The position numbers and the translations under genes are program-made. Shown piece after piece: positions 55,501 through 64,000 of a DNA stretch of 64,000 nt. Every line of letters starts with the position of its first letter. Positions within the stretch are counted from its first letter, which is position 1. The notes below the pieces were generated by a model. That model saw only the letters and a list, made by a program, of their open reading frames with translations, made no database searches and was not told where the DNA came from. This DNA is from Tuctoria greenei (Eukaryota > Streptophyta > Magnoliopsida > Poales > Poaceae): contig JAYESD010000008.1 of the NCBI GenBank assembly GCA_036927565.1, positions 166,804,922 to 166,868,921 of the forward strand, given 5' to 3'.

Positions 55501-55599
55501 TGTATGATATTTCACTTTCGTCGACGCATGTACGATACAACTGATCCTGGCGTACATGCGATAAGCGTCTGTTCATCTCTATGATGACCGGGCGTGACA
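52563..55599 (+). repeat. Element C 3' LTR
   Basis: Direct copy of 43619-46648 with roughly forty substitutions and small indels, including a longer C-run near 52976. It ends GGGCGTGACA and is followed by TAAAT. Confidence 0.95.
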
Positions 55600-55604
55600 T
55601 AAAT
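55600..55604. repeat. Target-site duplication TAAAT, right copy
   Basis: Matches 43614-43618. Confidence 0.95.
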
Positions 55605-57188
55605 ATATTACCCAAGCATGGCAAAGAGAAATAAAGGCTAAAATAAGTAAAGAGCACACAACACATGGCATCAAACATACACATAGGCATAAAACTCTAT
55701 ACTAATGCGTCCCTACGAAGTATTTATTATTTTACATAACCAAAATATGCATTTTATATTTATCTTACATTTTTAGGATTTATTTATGGCCTAAAATCAT
55801 TTTTATTGAATTTTCTATGGACAAAATGTATTTTAAACATTTTTAATAAACTTTCCATGGTCAAAATACATTTTATTTGCACTCTACAAATTAATTACAG
55901 CATAAAAAATTTTATACAAATTTTCCTACTGTTTTTACATTTATTAACCATTTTTGTCTAATTTCTACACATTAAATACTCCTAAAAACAATATTCAGCA
56001 ATTAAATAAAAGTCCAGGGGCTGGTTAATAAGTTTCCTCCACTGCACAGGGGCTAAATCCATAATTATATAAATTTCCAGGGGTTAGATTGACTAATTAA
56101 CTGTTAAGATCCATTTCCAAAGAGTCCGGGGGCTAGATTGCTAAATCCAGGGGCTAGACTAGAATTCCAGCAAAGGTCACGGGGTAGCTGGTGAATTTCC
56201 AGGGGCCACAGTGTAAATGCGGAGGCGGGAAAAGCCAATTCAACGTGGGCTGTTGGATTTGAATTGGATGGCCCGAATTTAAAATAACCAAACCGGTACG
56301 ACCGATCTAATCTTGGCCGTTGATCCCCAACCGAGGGCTGGGATTGGGCCACGTCGCCTCTGGTGACATCGGCCACATGCGCGCGGCGGCGGACCTCGCC
56401 GGCGTTGGCCAATTCGGCCAAAACGCCTCTAATTCTAAGCGCGCTTTACACTAAACGGAAGAGGGGAAGGTAAGGAACACACCTCGGGGAGTTTTGGGGC
56501 GCGAAATCGGCCGGAGGATGGTCGGCGTCGAGGGGTGGCGGCAACTGGCTTCGGCAACCGTCGGATCTGGTGAAGCCTCGGCAATTCTCCTGCGCAAGTT
56601 TGTCCGGTGTGCTCCTGAGTTCACGACAAAGAGTTCAGAGGGGGTTGAGGGGTGAGGCGATCGTTGACTCGTTGAGAACGCGCACGACTTATCGAGGATG
56701 GCGGTTTGTTAGGGTTGGCGTGCGGGGAAGAAGAAAGAGAGGGGGAGAGGGGGATTTTATAGAGGGGAAGGCGGCGGCGGTTGTTGGCGCACGCGAAGGG
56801 GGGGGGGGGGGGTTCCTCGGGGTGGATCGGCGTGGGGTGCGGCAGTTGGAGGGGGGTTGCGCGGAGCGGCGCGGCGCGGGAAAGAGAGCGACGGTTGCTC
56901 AGTGAGGGTGATGACATGCGGGCCCCGCCTGGCAGATAGAGAAAGAGGGGGAGAGGGCTACTGGGCTGTGGGTGAGGGGAGGGGGATTTGGGTCGGGGGT
57001 GGGATTTTGGCCCAGCAGAGGGTTTTATTCTTTTTCTTTTTCTTTTTCATTTCTTTTCTTTTGATTTGATTTCAAATTCAAATTTCAACCGTTTGCTACG
57101 CGTTTGAACTTCAAAATTCACACAAAAATGCATACTAGAATGTACATTGGTTTGATGAATTTTATTCACATGAAATATGGATGTTACA
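55605..57188 (-). repeat. Gypsy D 3' LTR, inner part
   Basis: Continues the LTR interrupted at 43618. It ends ATGGATGTTACA on the plus strand (TGTAACATCC on the minus strand). It includes the GC-rich leader and a G-run near 56802. A TATA-like word was not as clear as in C. Confidence 0.88.
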
Positions 57189-57202
57189 ACTCTACCCCCC
57201 AT
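57189..57202 (-). other. Gypsy D polypurine tract
   Basis: Minus strand ATGGGGGGTAGAGT, next to the 3' LTR and matching C. Confidence 0.8.
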
Positions 57203-57234
57203 AAAAGGAATCTCGCCCTCGAGATTCGGACGTC

Positions 57235-60200
57235 CTAAGAGAAAAGATGAGGGAATTCAACCTTGAGATCTTCTTCCCTTTCCCATGTTGCTTCTGCCTC
57301 TGAGTGATGTTTCCATTGCACTTTACACATGCGAATGACTTTGTTTCTAGTAACTTTTTCTAATGTCTCAAGTATCTTGACAGGTTGTTCCACATAAGAC
57401 AAATCTTCTTGTACATCAACTGCTTCCATAGGTAACTGTTCCTCAGGCACTCTCAGACACTTCTTAAGTTGTGATATATGAAATAAATTATGTACATCTG
57501 ACAAGTGCGGTGGAAGCTCAAGCTGATAAGCCACTTCTCATCGTCGTTCTAAGATCTTGAACGGACCAATGTAGCGGGGTGACAACTTGCCTCTTCATTT
57601 AAATCTTCTCAACCCTCTCATAGGTGACACCTTCAAGTAAACATAATCACCGATCTCAAAGGTTAGATCACGTCTTTGAGTATCTGCATAACTCTTCTGT
57701 CTTGTTTGGGCTGCCTTTAGATTCTTCCGAATTTCTTGTACTTGTCTTTCAGCCTCTTTTAATACATCAGGCCCAAAGACTTGACTTTCCCCAGTTTGAT
57801 TCCAAAACAACGGTGTCCTACATTTCCGCCCATACAATGCTTCAAAAGGAGACATCTTCAAACTGGCTTGGTAACTGTTGTTGTAAGAAAATTCGGCATA
57901 TGGCAGGTTCTTATCCCAACTTTGGCTATTCTTTAGAGCACTCGCTCTCAACATGTCTTCTAATATCTGGTTGGTGCGTTCTGTCTGACCATCAGTCTGA
58001 GGGTGATACGCTGAACTAAAATTTAAACGGGTATCCATTGATTCATGCAACTTCTGCCAGAATCTTAAGGTAAATTGAGTGCGTCGATCTGAAATAATCT
58101 TCTTAGTAACTCCATGTAAGCATACAATCCTGGAGATATACAGTTCCGCCAACTTGGGACCATTGTATGTTTCTTTCACTGGAATAAAGTGGGCAACTTT
58201 AGTCAAACGATCCACTATAACCCATATAGAATCATATCCAGACTGTGTCCTTGGTAGTCCCACAATGAAATCCATACTAATTTCTTCCCATTTCCATTCT
58301 GGCACTTTGATTGGTTGCAACAACCCTGCTGGTCTTTGGTGTTCCGCCTTAATCAATTGACATGTATCACATATGGCCACATATTCTGCTACATCCCGTT
58401 TCAATCCATACCACCAATATCGATCTTTAAGGTCTTGATACATCTTTGTGCTTCCTGGATGAATGGAGTATGATGAGTTATGAGCTTCCCTTAGTATCAA
58501 CTCTCTAATCTCCTTGATATCTGGAACACAAATCCTCCTTCCAAGCCATAGGGTTCCTTGTTCATCCTCCCTAAAGTTCGGAGCTTTTCCTTTCTTCATT
58601 AATTGCTTGATCTCCTTGACTTTATCATCATTCTTTTGTCCTTCTTGTATATCATGTTCAAGGGTTGAGTCTACTTCTATAGCAACTGCTTCAGTACTAG
58701 ACACTAAACATAAGTTTAACCTTGCAAATTCTTCACATAACTGGGGTTGAAGAGCTTGCACTGACAAATTATTACACTGTCCTTTTCTGCTTAGAGCATC
58801 AGCGACCACATTAGCCTTTCCTGGATGGTAGTTGATTCCCACATCGAAGTCATTTATTAACTCCAACCAACGACGTTGTCTGAGATTAAGATCTGGTTGT
58901 GTGAATATGTACTTCAAGCTCTTGTGATCCGAGTATATCTCGGTTCTTTTCCTATCAAGTAGTGTCTCCATATCTTCAATGCATGGACAACAGCTGCCAA
59001 TTCTAAATCATGGGTTGGATAATTCCTCTCATGTTTCCGAAGTTGTCTTGAAGCATAGGCTACAACATGTCCTCCTTGCATTAAGACACATCCTAAACCA
59101 TGACCAGATGCATCACAATAAACTACAAACTCCTTCTGCATATCAGGCATCACCAATACCAGTGCACTGGTTAACCTCTTCTTCAACTCGACAAAGCTCA
59201 CTTCACATTCGGGGGTCCACTTGAAAGCAACTCCTTTCTCAAGCAACTTGGTTAGTGGTCGAGAGATCTTTGAAAATCCCTCGATGAATCGACGGTAATA
59301 ATCAGCCATGCCTAAGAATCTTCGTATATCATGTACACTCTCAGGTGTTTCCCATTTAAGGACCATCAGCCACTTTGCCTGGATCCACTGCTATACCTCC
59401 TTCGGATATGACATGACCCAAAAATGACACTTCCTTTAGCCAAAACTCACACTTACTAAGTTTGGCATATAATTGGTGTTGGCGAAGCTTCTGTAGAGCC
59501 ATCCCAATGTGCTCCTCATGCTCTTCTTCAGTCTTGGAGTAGATGAGTATGTCGTCGATGAACACCACTACAAACTTGTCCAAGTACTCCATGAATACCT
59601 TGTTCATTAGATACATAAAATATGCCGGAGCATTGGTCAATCCAAACGACATAACTGTATACTCATATAATCCATATCGAGAGACAAATGCAGTCTTGGG
59701 AATATCTGAGGGTCTAATCTTCAGTTGGTGATAACCCGAGCGAAGATCAATCTTAGAGAACACACATGCTCCTCTCAACTGATCAAATAAATCTTCAATC
59801 CTCGGTAGTGGGTACTTATTATTGATTGTTACCGCATTTAAGGCACGGTAATCCACACACAACCTTTGAGTACCATCCTTCTTGGGTACAAATATGACTG
59901 GTGCTCCCCAAGGCGATGAGCTAGGACGAATATATCCTTTCCCCAATAACTCCTCAATGTGATCCTTTAGTTCAGCTAGTTGTTTAGCATCCATTCTATA
60001 CGGCCTCTTATATATTGGGGTCGTTCTAGGTACTAATTCAATGACAAACTCAATCTCTCGGTCAGGGGGCATACCTGATAAGTCATATGGGAATACATCT
60101 GGAAACTCACTCACAACCCTGATTCCTTCTGTACTCTCAAGATGGTTAAGTTGTACAACTGCTTCTTGTGTCTGTTCTGGCTTGAACTCCACTGTTGTGC

Positions 60201-60363
60201 CATCTGGGTGTGTTAAGCAAACTGTCCTAGTTGCACAATGAATTACTCCTTGATTCTTTGTCAGCCAGTCCATCCCCAAAATGATGTCTAATCCTTGTGA
60301 GTCCAACACTATTAGGTTGGCCCAAAAGACTACCCCCTTATGTTTATACTCACTTTACGGCAT
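57235..60363 (-). pseudogene. Pol of Gypsy D
   Basis: Same domain order as in C, on the minus strand. They are the protease end (DIILGMDWL), RT (VVFIDDILIYSK, near 59560), RNase H, integrase (MDFIVGLP, ISDRRTQF, HPQTDGQTERTNQI) and a chromodomain-like end (KVQWKHHSEAEATWEREEDL). A 1-bp gain near 59358 and a 1-bp loss near 58945 put the RT-RNase H part out of frame and back. TGA codons lie at about 57595 and 57537 before the chromodomain. Unlike C, it keeps the canonical Gly in DIILGMDWL and the integrase Asp. Non-functional. Confidence 0.9.
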
Positions 60364-61757
60364 AGATGCCTTGCCACCATCTCTCCTCCAGAAGAGTTTA
60401 TCAACAATGGCCGATTCAAAAATGCAACTACCATGTCATGCTTCTTTATGAAATCTTTGGATATAAATGAATGTGTAGCACCCGAATCAAACAATATTGT
60501 GGCAGGGTGGGAATTAGCAGAAAACATGTCGATCACCACATCAGGTGCTTCCTGCGCTTGCTCCAGAGTCACATGATTGACACGTCTAGGTGCGTTCTGC
60601 TGCTTCTTCGGACAATTGTTGGAGTAATGTCCCCATTCTCCAAACTTGTAACATTGAACTCCTGCAGCATTGTTTTGGCCCTTGTTACCTCCTGATTGAT
60701 TTCTTGGGGGTTGACCATTGGGGCGGTTAGCTGGAGCTGAAGGGCGAGGTGGTTGCATCTGCTGGAGAGGGGGTTGCATTGGCTGGCGTGGAGGCTGTTG
60801 TTGCTGGCGCATCTGCTGATTGTAGGGTGTGGGTGGCCTATAGTTGGGGTTTGGGAATCTTTGCCCTGAGTAGTTCATAGGACGAGTCATCTGGTTTGCA
60901 GGCTAAGGGTTGAGACGAGGGCGTACATTGCTACTAGAGGCATGGCCCAGAGCCAACTTCCTCTTCTTTTCATCATCATCCAGTTCTTTCTTAGTCCTCT
61001 CCACTTCAAAAGCTTTGTCAACCAACTTCTGAAAGTCGCTGTAGTCGCTGGAAGACATGGCAAACTTCAACTCCTTGTCCAGTCCATTCTTGAAACGAAA
61101 TTGTTTCTTGAAATCAGTATCCACATCGGTTGGGGCATAGCGGGATGACTGGGTGAATGCATTCAAGTAGGCTCTCACAGTCATACGGCCCTGCTTTAAC
61201 ATAAGGAACTCCTCACGTCTTGCTTGTATTTCTCCCTCAGGCACAAAGTGATTGCGGAAATTGGTCCTGAATTCTTCCCAAGTGATGTTCTCCGGACTTT
61301 GGTGGGCTTCAGTAAAGGCGGTCCACCAGTCGGCTGCAGGTCCCTAGAGTTGATGAGAGGCTAGTAACACCTTCTCTCTTCCTTCACAATGTATGAGCCT
61401 CAACTTGCTTTCAACCGTTCGAAGCCAATCATCGGCATCCATTGGTTCACTGACTGTGGCAAAGGTGGGTGGATGAGTGTTAAGGAAGTCCCTTAGAAAG
61501 GATCTGGGTGGAAAAGGTGGTGGTGGTGGTGGAAGGTTGTATTGTGGTGGTGGTGGGGGTGGGGCTTGCTGCATATTGGTAACAATCTGGGTGAGGTTGT
61601 TGAGCAGTTGGGTTTGAATGGCCATCATCTGCTGCATCTGTTGCGCTGCTGGGGCTCCTCGAGCACCCCTACCATTCCATCCTGGCACACCTCCAAGTCC
61701 TTCCTCTTGGGGCAAAGCACCCCTTCCACGACCTCTACCTCTACCTCTTCCAGCCAT
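60330..61757 (-). pseudogene. Gag with start of protease, Gypsy D
   Basis: Starts MAGRGRGRGRGRGALPQEEG at 61757. TAG codons occur at 61344 (HQL.GPAADWW, where C has Gln) and at 60903 (RLNP.PANQM). The zinc knuckle reads CYKFGEWGHYSNNC, so its second Cys is Phe. The protease motif LFDSGATHSF is kept. The frame ends at the same KVSINIRG-stop and G-run as in C. The splice-site CAG before the ATG is lost (TATACCG). Confidence 0.88.
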
Positions 61758-61848
61758 CGGTATAGGGAATAATTGAAACTTTAGGATAATAGATAAGATA
61801 TAGAAGGGTACGCTATGGTAAACGGTCCCAACTACATGCATCAAGGGA

Positions 61849-61953
<105 letters not shown>

Positions 61954-62230
61954 CAAGCAAATTCATTAATCAACTAGTGCGGATGTGGATAGGATGCTAA
62001 TGCATTCCACAACTCGCACGACACACTAACAAGCCTATATACAAATGATGTGGATGTGGACAGGATGCCGAAGCATTCCACAACTCACGTCGGACACACA
62101 CACACAACATGAAGCAAACTAATACAATACCATAGATAATACAACTCCAGACTAGAGAGGGCGCAGCTACACGCTCCTACATACCAAGGATAGGTGTCTT
62201 GAGTCGTCCAACAGAGTAACAAGTCTACCC

Positions 62231-62997
62231 CTACTCGTCAGAGTCCTCCTCGGTCTCCTCCTCGGGGTCCTCCTCCTCCGTGTCCTCCCCCGATCTCACG
62301 GGTGAGTTCTCACGACGATCCGGAGAGTTTGGGTCCCACGTCTCAACGTATGAAGCGTACTGAGGAGAGTTCAGGTCAGCTACAGTGATCCTCGCGTAGC
62401 GTCGGCGAAGTCGCTCGTAGCTGTCAACAAGGTCCCTGCTGTCCTGAAGCTCCTGCTAACAACGCTGGAGTCGTGAAGACAACTCCACAACGTCGTCCAC
62501 AAGCCTCTCGCTATGAGCGAGGTGCAGAGGCCCCTCGACGTCACGTCCAGTGAAGTCGGTTGTGCCACTAGGGCGCTGAGGGGTGTAGGCGTGCTCTGTG
62601 CACCCGAGGCGGAACCTGTGGGCGTGACTCCATTAGGTAGTCACCTCCCACGTAGCATCCTCCTCAGCTGCACGCTGGGAGCTCCTCCAAGCCGGAGAGA
62701 AGTGCAAGTGTAGCAGCTCTGAGTCGTAGTAGACGGACAGCTGGGAAAACCACTCCAGTCCACCAGTAGAGGGTACAAAGACCTTGGTGGTGTGGTAGAC
62801 GAAGCGAACACGGTACTCACGGTACCCCGCAGCACGAAGAAGAGAGCGAAGACGGGCACGCATCCTTGGACAACACGTCCAGAAGAGATCAGCACTGTCT
62901 CCCTCCTGGGTGTGTGAGGTGGGGAGCGTTTGGCTAGGGCGTGGTGAGGAACACGACCCCCAGTCGACTTACGCGCCGTCTGCTTGGTGCGCGCCAT
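62231..62997 (-). pseudogene. H3-tail ORF of Gypsy D, inactivated
   Basis: Starts MARTKQTARKSTGGRVPHHA at 62997, so the H3-like residues are identical to C. Two codons in this part differ silently (CGC/CGA, GCG/GCT). A 1-bp deletion near 62870 shifts the frame. In the restored reading TAA lies near 62636 (C has Tyr) and TAG near 62458 (C has Gln). The acidic C-terminus (TEEEDPEEETEEDSDE) is still recognisable up to the stop at 62231. The body differs from C at several residues (for example VYHTTKVFVPSTGGLEWFSQ). It could make at most a short peptide carrying the tail. Confidence 0.92.
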
Positions 62998-63119
62998 CTA
63001 CAAACATTTGAAAAGAAGAGAGTAAGATCAATAATAAATAAATTAAGTTAGAATTAAAACAATAAGTACAACAAGATAAGAAGCACAAGGGTTGAGATGG
63101 AAATCACAAAGTTTTGGAA

Positions 63120-63144
63120 ATACTATTTTATAAGAAAATAGTAT
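63120..63144 (-). other. Conserved leader hairpin of Gypsy D
   Basis: ATACTATTTT and AAAATAGTAT around a 5-nt loop, in the position equivalent to 46717-46741 in C. Confidence 0.6.
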
Positions 63145-63196
63145 AGTCCCTATTTTCGTCCATTTCTAACTAGGCTTGTGTCCTACGGGCAACACG

Positions 63197-63209
63197 GCTC
63201 TGATATCAC
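63197..63209 (-). other. Gypsy D primer-binding site, one mismatch
   Basis: Minus strand TGATATCAGAGCC. It differs from C's TGGTATCAGAGCC at one base. Confidence 0.85.
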
Positions 63210-63211
63210 TT

Positions 63212-64000
63212 TGTCACGCCCGATCATGGTAAAGATGAACAGACACTAATCACATGTACGCCAGGATCAGTTGAATCGTACATGCGTTGACGAAAGTGAA
63301 ATATCATTACATGGCCATGTTCGAGTACATAAATAGTATTACAGTACGACCCGAAGGTCTACAAATACACACCACAACCTATTTACAACATCTAAATAGT
63401 TCACAAAGATTAAACTACAGCGGAAGGCTAAATAGATAAGAATGGCTCCATCTCCACAGGCAGTCGCGCGAAGGATCGCCAGCCTAGCCCAAGTCTTCCG
63501 GGTTGACGAAGAAGTCTTATGGTGCCGCTTCTTCTTCATATTCTAATGGAAAAGTAAACGCTTGAGTACATAGAGTACTCAACAAGTGTGGGAAGAGAAT
63601 GAGATGATAGGCTAAAGCAAGGGAAGGCCAAATATGGCTTAAGCACTATGCTTAGAACCTAATCCTTAGCTTTCAATTATTAATATCATAATTCAAGAAG
63701 TAATTCAACACATAATTAAAGATGATGAATGTAACTTGAATCAGAAGTAACCACCATTTCCCAACCATAAGCTAATTATGAACTGGCCCCAAGCCGCTCT
63801 TGTCCGTGAGCACGGCTGTCATGACAGTTTTACCAAATCTCTTCAGAGAGTGTACCCTTTCCCCACAAGTAGTGATTTCATCCCCTATTGCCAGGTGGAC
63901 TAAGTGAACCTCCCTGAATGCCCGTGGTAGCTAACCACATTACACACTTCCTTTGGTGTGAGGCCAGGAGATCACAACATGGTCTTTACAAAGGTACTCC
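63212..64000 (-). repeat. Gypsy D 5' LTR, cut by the window end
   Basis: Matches 42199 onwards. It holds a TGCGTTGACGAAAGTG stretch that is shorter in the 3' LTR, and many substitutions. The rest lies outside the window. Confidence 0.92.

Larger units (their letters stand above)
43619..55599 (+). mobile_element. Ty3/Gypsy chromovirus-like element C, nearly complete, with extra H3-tail ORF
   Basis: Length is 11.98 kb. LTRs 43619-46648 and 52563-55599 are about 3.03 kb each. By eye they differ at roughly forty positions, so insertion was fairly recent. Order: LTR, primer site, extra ORF, gag, pol (protease, reverse transcriptase, RNase H, integrase, chromodomain-like end), purine tract, LTR. 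A perfect 5-bp duplication (TAAAT) flanks it. It is inserted in the 3' LTR of element D, a relative in opposite orientation. Its pol has one 1-bp insertion and a changed integrase catalytic residue. Confidence 0.95.

Noticed and set aside
43619..55599. Element C as a fully functional autonomous element
   Set aside because: Structure and target duplications are clean, but pol has a private 1-bp insertion near 52105 and the integrase catalytic Asp is His.

Overview
The window is plant nuclear DNA, most likely from a grass. It has GT-AG introns, GC-rich gene starts, TSD-flanked hAT and MITE insertions, CACTA (En/Spm) elements with TNP2-type transposases, and Ty3/Gypsy retrotransposons with initiator-Met primer sites. 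No prokaryotic features, tRNA or rRNA genes, or CRISPR arrays were seen. Only three short stretches look like ordinary host genes: a secreted cystatin-like gene (36991-37377, +), an acidic membrane-protein gene with one in-frame stop (38574-39125, -), and a complete three-exon cytochrome b5 gene (40781-41889, +). A spliced Myb/SANT-like gene (502-1469, -) may be transposon-derived or host. A 94-bp piece of an Argonaute PIWI exon survives at 26034-26127.

Layout. 1-5838: Myb/SANT-like gene, an array of ten hairpins sharing one loop sequence (about 2506-3190), then unclassified repeat-like DNA. 5839-15746: CACTA element 1 with TACGACGG-type subterminal repeats, a TNP2 gene (two nonsense codons, one 1-bp deletion) and a multi-exon second gene. 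15747-17696: short direct repeat, an Au-like SINE, unassigned DNA. 17697-about 25120: CACTA element 2, intact at the 5' terminus only, coding region heavily decayed. 25130-26127: a foreign GAGACRAGC-repeat block and the Argonaute fragment. 26128-33178: Gypsy element A (-), decayed. 33179-35333: 5' part of Gypsy element B (-), which interrupts a LINE fragment (35334-35565). 35566-42198: the host-gene island with one Tourist-like MITE and one hAT element. 42199-64000: Gypsy element D (-), running off the window, with a same-family, opposite-strand element C (43619-55599, +) inserted in its 3' LTR and flanked by a perfect TAAAT duplication.

The most unusual system is the C/D retrotransposon family. 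It has LTRs of about 3.0 kb and, between the primer site and gag, an extra 255-codon ORF whose N-terminus is identical to the first 13 residues of the mature histone H3 tail (ARTKQTARKSTGG). It ends in a coiled coil and an acidic tail. Both copies keep the tail: two synonymous and no amino-acid differences over the first 22 codons, while the rest of the protein has diverged visibly. Pol of the same family ends in a chromodomain-like segment, the module class that reads H3-tail methyl marks in other chromoviruses. The extra ORF, and gag in copy C, begin exactly at sequences that look like 3' splice sites, which suggests alternative splicing chooses between them. The LTRs also contain two short conserved coding-like segments separated by a possible GC-AG intron. 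Whether the H3-like tail works as a histone mimic is inference. Its presence in two diverged copies is seen directly.
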